This document shows, piece after piece, positions 46,043 to 57,644 of a stretch of 64,000 nucleotides of DNA. Numbering within the stretch: the stretch's first letter is position 1; every line of letters begins with the position of its first letter. The notes under the pieces were generated by a model. That model had not been told where the DNA came from. It did no database searches and saw nothing but the letters and a program-made list of their open reading frames with translations. The stretch is from the NCBI RefSeq assembly GCF_033568475.1, contig NC_133120.1, positions 88,740,151 to 88,804,150 on the forward strand, given 5' to 3'. Origin of the DNA: Henckelia pumila (Eukaryota > Streptophyta > Magnoliopsida > Lamiales > Gesneriaceae). Position numbers and translations under genes: made by a program.

Positions 46043-46673
46043 TCGCTTGTAGACATAAGTTAAAATTAATGTCATATTAAGGGGGAGCTTAATATTAAAA
46101 AAAATTCGAGCAAATTAATGTTGGAGAATACAAATTAATTGTATTTTTCAATACTAAAAAGCTCACATTTTTATATGGTTTATCTGTTTAAGAATTAATT
46201 TGCAAAATTTAAAATTAAAGAGTCAAAAATCGCAATTTTTACCTCAGGTGGATCGAAACCACCGATTCTGGATCGGAACCACCGATTCCGGATCGGAAAC
46301 ACCGATTAAGGATCGGAACTTCCGATCCCAATCCCGCCATTTCCTATTCTACGCGGTAATTTTCCCTCCAAGACATAGATCGAAACCTCCGATCACAAAT
46401 CGGAACTTCCGATCCATATCTTATCCGGCTTTTTGAATTATTTTCACCGCCTTAAAATTAATTACCGCTTCAGGATCGGAACGTCCGAAGAACGTTCGGA
46501 GCTTCCGATCGACACGTGTCTTGATTTAAGTCGACCGCTTGATCGGAATGTCCGATCGCAGATCGGAGCTTCCGATCGATTCCGTCCCTATAAATATCAG
46601 ATCGCTCATTCCAATTTTTCACACCTTAAAATCATCTTCTTTTCTCCCTTTAATCCGATCCAAACCCCTCTAA
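46043..46673 (+). repeat. Untranslated region with palindrome array before the env-like ORF
   Basis: Starts with a polypurine-like AAGGGGGAGCTTAAT (about 46079-46093). From about 46240 to 46590 there are roughly ten short dyads: an almost 20-bp tandem series (GGATCGGAACCACCGATTCC, GGATCGGAAACACCGATTAA, GGATCGGAACTTCCGATCCC), then paired dyads such as GATCGGAATGTCCGATC. Sire-2 has the equivalent at 50040-50395. Confidence 0.85.
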
Positions 46674-47185
46674 ATGGCATCCAAACGCCGTCGTGCTACA
46701 AGCCAAGCCCAATCCCATGATCCGACCCAGCCTGCCATCTCTAGGCCTATTCCTGAAGACTATCAGGACCGTACTATTCATCCTGGTCGTATCTTAGATT
46801 CTGCCTATTTGGCCCAGTCTCATCTCCTTCTGTTGGACCTTATCAAGGCTCAATAGTGGGAATCTTTCTTTCTTCCATCTGTCCCTGACTCCATCTACAT
46901 TTCTCTCATTCACGAGTTCTATGCCAATCTTGAACTCGAATTAGGTCATGGTGATATCACCATTGCCACGATTGTTCAAGGCAGGCATATTCGTTTTTCT
47001 TCTGCTGATTTGTCCTCCTGGTTTGATCTTCCTAGGAATGGACCCGGTGAATACTTCTCGCAAAACTGGCCTCAAAATGATCCTACTTTTGATCGCGAGT
47101 TGTTACTTTCTACCATTCTTGGTCGTCCAGCTACTGCTGATGATGATCGTATCCACCTCAAGAGTCTTTGTCCTGATTTTCAAAT
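46674..47185 (+). pseudogene. Sire-1 env-like ORF, 5' part
   Basis: Starts MASKRRRATSQAQSHDPTQP and continues HPGRILDSAYLAQSHLLLL to a TAG at 46854-46856. After it the same frame continues (IHEFYANLELELGHGDIT, WFDLPRNGPGEYFSQ) until Sire-2 interrupts it at 47186. It resembles the plant transposon domain of third ORFs in Sirevirus-like elements; no function is established. Its 3' part resumes at 56640. Confidence 0.75.
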
Positions 47186-48458
47186 TGTTAGAACCTAATG
47201 GGGGAGGATTTAGGTTCTATTGGCAACTTTAGCAATTTAAAGCGATTATGCAAGTACGCAAGCGGAAGACTTAAGCAATCAAATAATAAGTGCGGTAAAT
47301 AAATGCGTAATGTAAATAAAGCAGTAAAAGAGATAAGAGATGTTTATGGAAGTTCGACGATAAATCGTCTACGTCTCCCCTTCTTGGTTAAGTCGATTAA
47401 CCAAGGATCCACTAACACTTCGAACGTCTTGGCCTTGATGGCTCCAAGGATAGCCTTACAACTTGACACGATTACCGCGCCGATACAACTCAACACTCTT
47501 GGCTTTAAGGGCTCCAAGGATTGCCTCAAAACTCGTAAAATACACTTGGCTTCACACACAAGTGTTTACAAAACCGAGCAACCAACTCACAAACTAACAA
47601 CCCTCGATTTTACAACCCCGTATACAACTCGATATGTGAATATATTTTGAACACTCAAAAGGGGCTACAAATTGCTCAACAAATGGCTTGAATAATGCTT
47701 GAGAGGATTGAGAGACTTGAAGATGTTGGGATGGATTGAATGGCCTCGGAATGCCTCCTTTTATAGCTGAAATTTTGGCATCGATCGGAACTTCCGATCC
47801 CTGCATCGGATCTTCCGAAATTTGAATTCTGAGACACGCGGGTGTACTGGATCGGAACGTCCGATCCACTTCGGAGCTTCCGATCGGCGCAATAAATGTG
47901 GTGTCGGGCAAAAGTCTTCCGGACAAGATTATCAGGCGGCCATTCAGGATCGGAACATCCGATCACGTTCGGTGCTTCCGATCTGCTTCACTTCGTTGCC
48001 TCCGATCTGCTTCCGAACAATATAATATTCCTTAGAAAATGATCGGACCTTCCGATCATATATCGGAGCTTCCGAACCTGTTCTTCGTAGCTTCCGTTCT
48101 TCATTCCGAACAATATAAAACTCCCTGAAATAGATCGGAGCTTCCGAACCATGATCGGAGCTTCCGATCTACCCTTAGCTTCCGAAGATGCTTCTGATCA
48201 TGATCGGAGGTTCCGATCTCCAATCGGAGCTTCCGATCCCGTAGCAGTAAACTTCTTCGAATTTTGTTTCTGATCTTGAGTATGAATTTAGTCTTAATTC
48301 ATCTTGAAAATTTTAACTCTGTAATAAGCTCAATGTAAATATTAGTAACATTTTAACCTAGTTTTGTTAATCATCAAAACATAGAGAAATAAGACTTGTT
48401 AATGCATTAAAAACATTAATCTCATAATTCGAGATTTATATGCATTTAAGGCGTAACA
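47186..48458 (-). repeat. 3' LTR of Sire-2
   Basis: 1273 bp, near-identical to 55359-56639. Contains about 14 dyads of the GATCGGAGCTTCCGATC type (47780-48240), often in closely spaced pairs, and on the minus strand a CTATAAAAGG TATA box (about 47757-47766). Confidence 0.93.
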
Positions 48459-48473
48459 ATCTCCCCCTTTTTT
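48459..48473 (-). other. Polypurine tract of Sire-2
   Basis: On the minus strand AAAAAAGGGGGAGAT sits directly before the 3' LTR. Confidence 0.85.
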
Positions 48474-48747
48474 ATGATCACAAAACTTGGTTAAAAACAG
48501 GAGATAAAATATACGATAATCATAAACAATTTTTATAAGCAACAGAGTTTAACGGATAAACAAATTTTATCAGATAAACAAATTTTATCCCAATTAATAT
48601 TTTAACCATTAATTCTCCCCCTTTGTGATAAGCAAAAAGTAATGAAACATAGAATTAATTAAAAAAATACGCAATAATTTCATTACAATAGTAATTTTTT
48701 TTTTTAATACAACGCAAAAAAAAATACAAAAAAAATAAAAGAAAAAT

Positions 48748-49968
48748 CTAAGAGTCATCATCATGCTGCGGAGGAGGGTAGCGAGCGGCGAAGTCATCAA
48801 ATCGAGTCTCCAGAGAGGCAACTCTAGCAGTCAACTCGGTAAAATGAGTGTGCATACTCGTCTCAATGCGATGAAGAGTCTCGAAGAGTCGGTCGCTAGG
48901 AAATTGGTTTATTGGTGTAGGAGGAACCTCAGGAGCCTGGAAAGGAAGATCACCAATGGTAGACGCAAAGGCCTCAAAACTGGAAGAGGATGGAATATCA
49001 GTGTTGGGCGGACCAGTCGGAAAACCTTTGGTTTGGATAGAGTTAGGAAGAGAGGAAAAGTCTCGATGAAAATCAAAAATAGGAGAAAATCTAGAAAAAG
49101 CTCGACTAGGATCATCAACCCATCGAGAATACACAGGATTCCAAGATAAATCCATCCTGATAATAGACTGATGGTTGATGATATGACTCGACTGGATTTC
49201 AAAAGAAGGGATCCCCTCAAAATCAATATCAAAGCGACTCAAAATCCGGTTAATAAACCGGGCAAAAGGAAAGGAAACCTTTTTAGCCTTCGTTGCCGTG
49301 TGATGCATAGTCTGCATAACAAGGCACGGAAGGTTAAAAGGTCGAGAGGAGATGATATGAAAAAGAATATACAAATCCAGATATTTGCAAGTGGAGAGGT
49401 CTCCACTGCGGGAAACTATGGATGTGGTGATGAGTTTTTGAATTATTTGGAAATCAGGACAAAGACTCTTGAGATGGATTCGATCGTCAGCAGCAGTCGC
49501 TTGAAGACCGAGAATATTAGTAAGAAAGAGATCACGATCAAAGTTTGGATCATTTTGTGGCCAAGTTTGGGAAAAGTATTCACCGGGTCCATTCCTGGGA
49601 AGATCAAACCAAGAGGACAGATCAGCAGAAGAAAAAATGATATGCCTACCTTGAACGATGGTGGCAATGGTGATATCACCATGCCCTAATTCGAGTTCAA
49701 GGTTTGCATAGAACTCGTGAATCAGTGGAGGAAAGATTCGGTCGGGGACAGATGGCTGAAAAAAGGATTCTCAATGTTGAGCATTGATTAAGTTCAACAG
49801 TAGGAGATGGGATTGGGCCAAGTAGGTAGTATCTAAGATACGACCCGGATGAATCTGACGATGCAAATAATCATCAGGAATAGGCCTAGAAACAGCTGGT
49901 TGGGTAGGATCACGGATAATAATAGGGCGACTAGAACTCGCCTGATCGCGACGGCGTTTGACAGGCAT
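48748..49968 (-). pseudogene. Sire-2 env-like ORF
   Basis: Starts at ATG 49968 (MPVKRRRDQASSSRP) and reads to a TGA near 49771, one codon after the position of the Sire-1 stop; the rest continues in minus frames: FYANLELELGHGDIT, then 49374-48748 (YILFHIISSRPFNL, VMQTMHHTATKAKKV, MDLSWNPVYSRWVDD) with a C-terminal helical segment (HTHFTELTARVASLETRFDD). No signal peptide or clear membrane segment is seen, so the env label is positional only; the similarity is to plant putative transposon proteins. Confidence 0.8.
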
Positions 49969-50039
49969 TTTTATAGGTTGGAATCGGATGAAATAGAGAA
50001 AAGAGAAGAAATTTAGGTGCAAGAAATCGGACTGAGCGA

Positions 50040-50395
50040 TCTGATATTTATAGGGGTTGGAACGATCGGAAGCTCTGATCTGGATCGGTCGTTTCGATCG
50101 TGCGGTCCACTGAGGTAAGGCCATGTGTCGATCGGAAGCTCCGAAACAGGCTTCGGACGTTCCGATCCTGAGGCGGTAATTAAAGATAAGGCGGTAAAAA
50201 GTAATTTGAAAAGTTGGATCAGATGGGAATCGGATGTTCCGATCGTGATCGGTGATTCCGATCCGCATCTTGGAGGGAAAATTTACCGCGCAAGATGAAA
50301 AGTGGCGGGATACAGATCGGAAGTTCCGAACCGGATCGGTGGTTCCGGTCTGGATCGGTGGTTCCGATCTGCCTTAGGAAGAATGCATGATTTCG
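50040..50395. repeat. Palindrome array ahead of the Sire-2 env-like ORF
   Basis: Dyads such as GATCGGAAGCTCCGA, ATCGGATGTTCCGATC, GATCGGTGATTCCGATC and GGATCGGTGGTTCCG recur, matching in place the array of Sire-1 at 46240-46590. Confidence 0.85.
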
Positions 50396-50568
50396 ACTCT
50401 TTAAAATTTATTTAATTTAACATTTAAGCAAATAATTCACATAAAAATGTGAGCTTCTTAATTTTGAATAAATACAATTGATTTGTATTATCCAAAATTA
50501 ATTTGCTCGAATTTAATATTAAGCTCCCCCTTAATATGACATTAAATTTAATTTATGCCTACAAGTGA

Positions 50569-52206
50569 TTACAACTCAATCATGCCAAGTTCACCACGCA
50601 AACGAATAAAAGTATTTTCATCTAGTGGTTTTGTAAGAATATCAGCAATTTGATTAGTTGTGTCAACATATTGAAGTTCAACTTCATTTCGTTCGATGTG
50701 GTCACGAATAAAATGATGACGAATGTCAATATGTTTGGTGCGCGAATGTTGAATTGGATTCTTTGTAAGACAAATGGCGCTAGTGTTGTCACAGAAAATA
50801 GGGATTTTTGAAAAAGAGACGCCATAGTCGAGCAATTGATGCTTCATCCAAAGAATTTGCGCACAACAACTACCAGCAGCCATATATTCGGCTTCGGTCG
50901 TTGACAACGCAACACAATTTTGTTTCTTTGAAAACCAAGAAACTAAACAGTTTCCTAAAAAGAAACAAGTTCCACTAGTGCTTTTTCGGTCCACGTTATA
51001 TCCACCAAAGTCGGCATCGCAATAAGCTTTTAAATCAAAGAAAGAATTTTTCGAATACCACAAGCCGAGATTTGGAGTATTTGAAAGATATTTAAAAATG
51101 CGTTTTAAGGCGAACAAATGTGATTCCTTTGGACATGATTGAAATCGTGCACACAAGCAAACACTAAACATAATGTCCGGTCTACTAGCAGTAGCATATA
51201 GTAAGGAGCCAATCATACTACGAAAGGAAGATTGATCTACAGTTTTACCATTTTCATCCTTGTCGAGTCTGATTGCTGTGCTCATCGGTGTGGATGATGA
51301 TTTGGTGTTCTCCATCCCAAACTTCTTTAGAATCTCCTTGATGTATTTTCTTTGGTTCACAAAGAACCCATCCTTGCACTGTTTGATTTGTAATCCGAGG
51401 AAATAGTTAAGTTTCCCCATCATGCTCATCTCAAAGTGTTCCTGCATAAGCTTGGAGAAATCTTGACAAAGAGTTTCGTCAGTAGAACCAAAAATTATAT
51501 CATCAACATAAATTTGCACAATCAAAAGATCATTTTTGACATTCTTGGTAAATAAGGTAATGTCGATCTTTCCTCTTAAAAAACCATTTGAAAGCAAGAA
51601 AGTAGACAGTTTATCATACCAAGCTCGAGGAGCTTGTTTCAAACCATACAATGCTTTGTTTAGTCTAAACACATGATCAGGCAAAGAAAGATCAACAAAG
51701 CCATCAGGTTGCTCAATATAAACCTCTTCTTTCAATTCACCATTAAGAAAGGCACTTTTGACATCCATTTGAAATAACTTAAAATTTCTAGAGCAAGCAA
51801 AAGCAAGTAGCATGCGAATGGATTCTAGTCTAGCAACAGGCGCATAAGTTTCATCATAATCTATGCCTTCTTCTTGACTATATCCTTTCGCTATAAGCCT
51901 AGCTTTATTTCTAGTGATAGTGCCATGCTCATCGAGTTTATTCCTAAACACCCATTTAGTGCAAATGATAGATCTATCATGCGGCCTAGGAACAAGAATC
52001 CAAACATCATTGCGTTTAAACTCATTCAACTCATCTTGCATCGCAATTATCCATACATCATCTAACAAAGCATCATCTATGCATTTAGGTTCAACATGCG
52101 AAACAAAGGCAAGATGATTACAAATATTATTAAGAGAAGAACGAGTGGCTACTCCCTTCGAAGGACTTTCGATGATAAGATTCATTGGGTGATCTTTGTG
52201 AAGCGT
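50569..52206 (-). pseudogene. Sire-2 pol, downstream part: RT and RNase H
   Basis: A 538-residue minus-strand frame with reverse transcriptase ([42 protein letters not shown]) and RNase H ([40 protein letters not shown]). A TGA in place of a Trp codon at about 52208 separates it from the upstream part; the Sire-1 copy has Trp there. Otherwise the two pol genes are collinear. Confidence 0.93.
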
Positions 52207-53620
52207 TCAATCCTTCGGAAGTGATGTTTCCTCAACAGAAACATTTAGATCATTTAGACTTGAGGAGGCCAACTCTTCTTCGAGTAATTCTACATCATCA
52301 ATGTTAGTGCGAACAATAGTAGACATAGATTCATCAAAAATCACATGCATAGATTCTTCAACAAGTAAAGTACGTTTATTAAAAACTCTAAAAGCCTTAC
52401 TTGAGGTAGAATATCCGAGAAAGATACCTTTGTCGGATTTGGCATCAAATTTTCCAAGGTTGTCCTTACCATTATTATGTATGTAGCATTTGGAACCGAA
52501 AGCTCGAAAATAAGAAATGTTAGGCTTTCTCCCTCTCCATAATTCATATGGAGTTTTCTTGAGAATTGGCCTTATTGATACGCGATTGATAATGTAACAG
52601 GCAGTGTTCATTGCTTCAGCCCAAAAATATTTTGGTAGAGAATGCTCACATATCATGGTCCTCGCAATCTCCACAAGTGTCCTATTTTTCCTCTCAACGA
52701 CCCCGTTTTGTTGAGGAGTCCTAGGACAAGAAAAATTATGACCGATGCCTTTCTCTTCACAAAAGTTTGAAAAACTCTCATTTTGAAATTCAGTTCCGTG
52801 GTCACTACGGATCTGCTTTATTGAAAGATTTTTCTCATTCTCAACACGTTTCACAAAAGTTTTAAAATAATCAAAGGCATCATTTTTGTGGGCTAAAAAT
52901 AATGTCCACGTGAATCGTGAGAAATCATCCACAATGACAAATGCATAAAGCTTCCCTCCTAGGCTAGCGTTCCTCGAGGGACCACATAGATCTAGGTGAA
53001 GAAGTTCAAGGGGCATAGAAGTTGATATAAAATTTTTGATTTTAAAAGATTTCCTTGTATGTTTGCCGAGTTGACATGCATCACAAATAGAATCTAATTT
53101 TAAATTGAGTTTTGGCATACCAACAACTAAATCAAGTTTAAAAAGTTTTTCTATGGTACTAGGACCAACATGACCTAGTCGTCTATGCCAAAGAATATTG
53201 TCATCAACATTCAAGGATACAAGGCTTTTAATATTTGATAAAGATAAATTGTTTAAAGAAACCTTGTAAACATTTTCACTTCTATATCCTTTGAAATTTA
53301 TGGATTTTTCAGTCGTGAGTGATATAGTGCAGTGTTGGGGAGTGAATTTGACTTCATAACCTCTATCGCACAATTGACTTATGCTTAGTAGATTATGTTT
53401 AAGCCCTTTCACTAGGAGTACATCATCAATCAAGCAAGATTTAGATATACCTATTGAGCCGATTCCTTCAATTACTCCTTTGCTGTTGTCTCCAAAGGTG
53501 ACTGTTCCCTTCTCCTTAGGTTTGACTGATTGGAGTAGATCCTTGTTCCCCGTCATATGTCTAGAACATCCACTGTCTAGATACCATATGCTAGGGAGAA
53601 CAGTTTTTCTAGTTCCCTGA
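52207..53620 (-). pseudogene. Sire-2 pol, upstream part: protease and integrase
   Basis: The minus-strand frame opens at about 53620, ahead of the first ATG at 53556, with a protease start reading WYLDSGCSRHMTG (intact DSG). It continues with integrase ([62 protein letters not shown]). It ends at the nonsense codon. All three integrase acidic residues are present. Confidence 0.92.
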
Positions 53621-53899
53621 AAAGAATTGTTTTGGTACCCTTTAGTTCTTTTGGGTCCACAATGTTAGAAAAGAGAGATACAAAATAGACTTCTAAGAGT
53701 TCAGTCTCTCATAACAACATCATCGCCACTTTCTAAGAGTGCTCCCAGTAGTAGGTAGGGCATATGGCCACTTTAAAAACCTATTTCCTTGGACAGAGCA
53801 ACGTTCAACAGGGAGACCAGCCGCAAGTCAAGGCATTTTTAAGCCGGTCTATATTGAACTCCCTTAGATTGTGATCTCATAATGCCGACTAATGAGTTG

Positions 53900-55315
53900 T
53901 TAAGTACTCTTAGGCCTCCATTTCATATAGCTCTTTTGAACATATTGATATTTCAATGATCTGCATTTATGTCTAACATGACCAGATTTGCAACAATAAG
54001 AACAAGTAGGGGGTGATCTCATCTTAGCCTTAGCTATTAGACTAGCAAAGTCTATAGACTTCTTACCATAGCCTATTCCTCCCTTATCAAAGCTACATTT
54101 CTGCATGCTAAGTAGGTTGTTCAATTTATTGCTACTCACATTGAATTTATCGAATGATTTTTCTAAGTGATCTAGGTCATCCTTAAGTCTAAGATTATCA
54201 TGCTCCTTAGTTTCTAATTCCTTTTTAAAATTACTTTTCTCTTTTCTAAGAACCTTAGCCATATCAAACATATCTTTATAAGCATGTAAGAGTTCATCGT
54301 AAGTAGGTACCTTGTCATCGTCGTCAGAGACGATGTCATCACTCTTAGCCATGAAGCAGAGGTTTGCTTCCTCGTTGTCGTCGTCGCTATCACTCCAGGT
54401 AGCTAGTAGGGCTTTCTTCTTTCCTTTGTCCACTTTCTTCTTGAGTGGGCATTCATTGGCATAGTGACCTTGTTGTTGACAGTTGTAGCAGGTCACTTCT
54501 CTCTCAGGTTTCTTGTCTTTCTTGAATTTGTTTCCTCGCATGAATTTCTTGAATTTTCTTGCGAGGAGAGCCATGTCATCATCGTCATCTTCTTCGACTT
54601 GTGTCGTCAAAGCTATCCCTTTGTGCTTGACATCTTCTTTCTTTGATTCTTTTCTCGTAGACACTTCTAACTCATGGGTTTTTAGGGTCCCATGTAGTTG
54701 ATCAAGATCATAGGCGGCAGTGTCCCCTTTGTTGGATTCGATGATGGCGGTTCTCTTTGCATCCCATTCTTTTGGTAGGGCACGAAGAGATCTTCTCCAA
54801 ACTTTCTTGGTAGGATATTGTTCTCCCAATTGTGCTAACTCATTGATGATTTGAGTAAGCCTTCGGAACATGGTGTCAACATCTTCATTGGATTCCATCT
54901 CAAATATTTCGTATTTGAGTTGGAGTAAGTCGATCTTTGTCTCTTTCACTTGGTTGGTGCCTTCGTGACATATCTCTAGCTTGTCCCATATCTCTTTAGC
55001 GGATGAGCACATCGATATCCGGTTGTACTCGTTCATATCTAAGGAACAATGCAAGATATTCATAGCTTTAGCATTTTGAGAAATTAATTTCATGTCCTCT
55101 TTTGAAAAGTCATCCATTCCCTTAGGAATTTCAACCCCATCAACTATTTTCATAGGTGTATAGGGACCTTTCACCGTCACTTTCCATAGGTCATAGTCTA
55201 CGGATTGGATATATAGGGACATACGATTTTTCCAATACCCGTAGTTTATGTCATTAAAAAGAGGAGGACGATTAGTAGATTGCCCTTGAGCATAATCACT
55301 CGCTAGGTTTGCCAT
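53900..55315 (-). CDS. Sire-2 Gag
   Basis: From ATG 55315 (MANLASDYAQGQSTNRPPLF), 471 residues, uninterrupted. Same layout as Sire-1 Gag: Gag domain, zinc knuckle CYNCQQQGHYANEC, acidic SDSDDDNEEANLC, coiled-coil-like middle, and second zinc knuckle CSYCCKSGHVRHKC. An in-frame ATG further upstream (55357) overlaps the PBS and was rejected as start because the Sire-1 start aligns with 55315. Confidence 0.93.
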   Translation of the reverse strand: MANLASDYAQGQSTNRPPLFNDINYGYWKNRMSLYIQSVDYDLWKVTVKGPYTPMKIVDGVEIPKGMDDFSKEDMKLISQNAKAMNILHCSLDMNEYNRISMCSSAKEIWDKLEICHEGTNQVKETKIDLLQLKYEIFEMESNEDVDTMFRRLTQIINELAQLGEQYPTKKVWRRSLRALPKEWDAKRTAIIESNKGDTAAYDLDQLHGTLKTHELEVSTRKESKKEDVKHKGIALTTQVEEDDDDDMALLARKFKKFMRGNKFKKDKKPEREVTCYNCQQQGHYANECPLKKKVDKGKKKALLATWSDSDDDNEEANLCFMAKSDDIVSDDDDKVPTYDELLHAYKDMFDMAKVLRKEKSNFKKELETKEHDNLRLKDDLDHLEKSFDKFNVSSNKLNNLLSMQKCSFDKGGIGYGKKSIDFASLIAKAKMRSPPTCSYCCKSGHVRHKCRSLKYQYVQKSYMKWRPKST

Positions 55316-55343
55316 AAAAAGGATTTGAAAAGTATTTTCAAAT

Positions 55344-55356
55344 GGCTCTGATACCA
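55344..55356 (-). other. Primer-binding site of Sire-2
   Basis: The minus strand reads TGGTATCAGAGCC two bases from the 5' LTR (initiator Met tRNA complement). Confidence 0.93.
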
Positions 55357-55358
55357 CT

Positions 55359-56639
55359 TGTTAGAACCTAATGGGGGGGGGGGGGGGGATTTAGGTTCTA
55401 TTGGCAACTTTAGCAATTTAAAGCGATTATGCAAGTACGCAAGCGGAGGACTTAAGCAATCAAATAATAAGTGCGGTAAATAAATGCGTAATGTAAATAA
55501 AGCAGTAAAAGGGATAAGAGATGTTTATGGAAGTTCGACGATAAATCGTCTACGTCTCCCCTTCTTGGTTAAGTCGATTAACCAAGGATCCACTAGCACT
55601 TCGAACGTCTTGGCCTTGATGGCTCCAAGGATAGCCTTACAACTTGACACGATCACCGCGCCGATACAACTCAACACTCTTGGCTTTAAGGGCTCCAAGG
55701 ATAGCCTCAAAACTCGTAAAATACACTTGGCTTCACACACAAGTGTTTACAAAACCGAGCAACCAACTCACAAACTAACAACCCTCGATTTTACAACCCC
55801 GTATACAACTCGATATGTGAATATATTTTGAACACTCAAAAGGGGCTACAAATTGCTCAACAAATGGCTTGAATAATGCTTGAGAGGATTTAGAGACTTG
55901 AAGATGTTGGGATTGATTGAATGGCCTCGGAATGCCTCCTTTTATAGCTGAAATTTTGGCATCGATCGGAACTTCCGATCCCTGCATCGGAGCTTCCGAA
56001 ATTTGAATTCTGAGACACGCGGGTGTACTGGATCGGAACGTCCGATCCACTTCGGAGCTTTCGATCGGCGCAATAAATGTGGTGTCGGGCAAAAGTCTTC
56101 CGGACAAGATTATCAGGCGGCCGTTCAGGATCGGAACGTCCGATCACGTTCGGTGCTTCCGATCTGCTTCACTTCGTTGCCTCCGATCTGCTTCCGAACA
56201 ATATAATATTCCTTAGAAAATGATCGGACCTTCCGATCATAGATCGGAGCTTCCGTACCTGTTCTTCGTAGCTTCCGTTCTTCATTCCGAATAATATAAA
56301 ACTCCCTGAAATAGATCGGAGCTTCCGAACCATGATCGGAGCTTCCGATCTACCCTTAGCTTCCGAAGATGCTTCTGATCATGATCGGAGGTTCCGATCT
56401 CCAATCGGAGCTTTCGATCCCGTAGCAATAAACTTCTTCGAATTTTGTTTCTGATCTTGAGTATGAATTTAGTCTTAATTCATTTTGAAAATTTTAACTC
56501 TGTAATAAGCTCAATGTAAATATTAGTAACATTTTAACCTAGTTTTGTTAATCATCAAAACATAGAGAAATAAGACTTGTTAATGCATTAAAAACATTAA
56601 TCTCATAATTCGAGATTTATATGCGTTTAAGGCGTAACA
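55359..56639 (-). repeat. 5' LTR of Sire-2
   Basis: 1281 bp. Differs from the 3' LTR by few substitutions and by a longer homopolymer: 16 G at 55373-55388 against GGGGGAGG in the 3' LTR. Confidence 0.93.
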
Positions 56640-57344
56640 CAAATCATTCAAAAACTCATTACCACTTCTATCGTTCCTCGCAGTGGAGACCTCTCCACTT
56701 GCAAATACTTAGATTTATACATTCTATTTCATATCATTTCATCTCGACCTTTTAACCTTTCGCGCTTTGTTATGCAGACTATGCATCACACGGCAAAGAC
56801 GGTGAAAAAGGTTTCTTTTCCTTATGCCCGGTTATCAACCGGATTTTGAGTCGTTTCGATGTTGAATTTGAGGGGATACCTTCTATTGAAATCCCACCAA
56901 GTCACATCTTTAACCATCAGTCTATCACCAGGATGGATTTATCCTGGAATCCTGTGTACTCTCGATGGGTTGAAGATCGAGGAAGAGTATTTTCTAGATT
57001 TTCACCTATTTCTGCCTTTCATTTACCATATTCCTAGGACTCTTCCCCACTCTATCCAAATCAAAGGTTTTTCTACTGGTCCTCCTAACTCTGATATTCC
57101 ATCATCTTCCGGTTTTGAGGCCTTTGCAGCAAACCTTGAAGATGTTCCTTTCCAAACTCCTGAGGTCCCTGCAACCCCAGCAAACCAATTCCCTAGAGAC
57201 CGTATATTCGAGACACTTCATCGTATGGAGACGAGCATGCACACTCACTTTTCCGAGTTGACTGCTAGAGTTGCTTCTTTGGAGACCCGATTTGATGAGT
57301 TCACCTCTCGCTATCCTCCGCCGACTCGCGATGATGACTCTTAG
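56640..57344 (+). pseudogene. Sire-1 env-like ORF, 3' part
   Basis: Continuation of the ORF begun at 46674 after the CAAAT duplication. It encodes the region matching Sire-2 MQTMHHTA (here MQTMHHTAKTVKKV), then a frame disturbance near 56845-56870, SWNPVYSRWVEDRGRVFSRF, and a C-terminal helical segment (HTHFSELTARVASLETRFDE) ending RDDDS at 57344. Confidence 0.78.
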
Positions 57345-57630
57345 ATTTTTATTTTGCATTTTAAGTTGTATTTGGTCTTATGTAAAATTTAAATTCTATT
57401 GGAATAAAATAGTTTATATTCATTCTCTTTTATTCACTTATTATTACTTTTTGCTTATCACAAAAAGGGGAAGAATTAATTGGTTTAATAGTTAAATTGA
57501 GTAAAAACTATTTATTTGTTAAAAACTTTGTTGCTTATTTCAGGGGGAGTTTTTACATGCAATTTAAATACTTATATGATTTTTACTGTCTATTTTTATT
57601 TTTTATTTTTAACCAAGTTTTGTGATCATC
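57345..57630 (+). other. Sire-1 3' untranslated region
   Basis: AT-rich, with polypurine-like blocks AAAAAGGGGAAG (about 57462-57473) and CAGGGGGAG (about 57541-57549) in addition to the true tract at 57631. Confidence 0.65.
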
Positions 57631-57643
57631 AAAAAGGGGGAGA
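57631..57643 (+). other. Polypurine tract of Sire-1
   Basis: AAAAAGGGGGAGA directly upstream of the 3' LTR. Confidence 0.88.
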
Positions 57644-57644
57644 T

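Larger units (their letters stand above)
47186..56639 (-). mobile_element. Sire-2: Sirevirus-like element nested in Sire-1
   Basis: Ends TGTTAGAACC...GGCGTAACA, flanked by CAAAT (47181-47185 and 56640-56644). LTRs 47186-48458 and 55359-56639. Same family as Sire-1 but opposite strand. It lies inside the env-like ORF of Sire-1. Gag is open; pol has one nonsense codon; the env-like ORF has one. Confidence 0.95.

Noticed and set aside
48763-49689. Plus-strand frames of 128 and 172 residues within Sire-2
   Set aside because: They are the complement of the env-like ORF of Sire-2; shadows.
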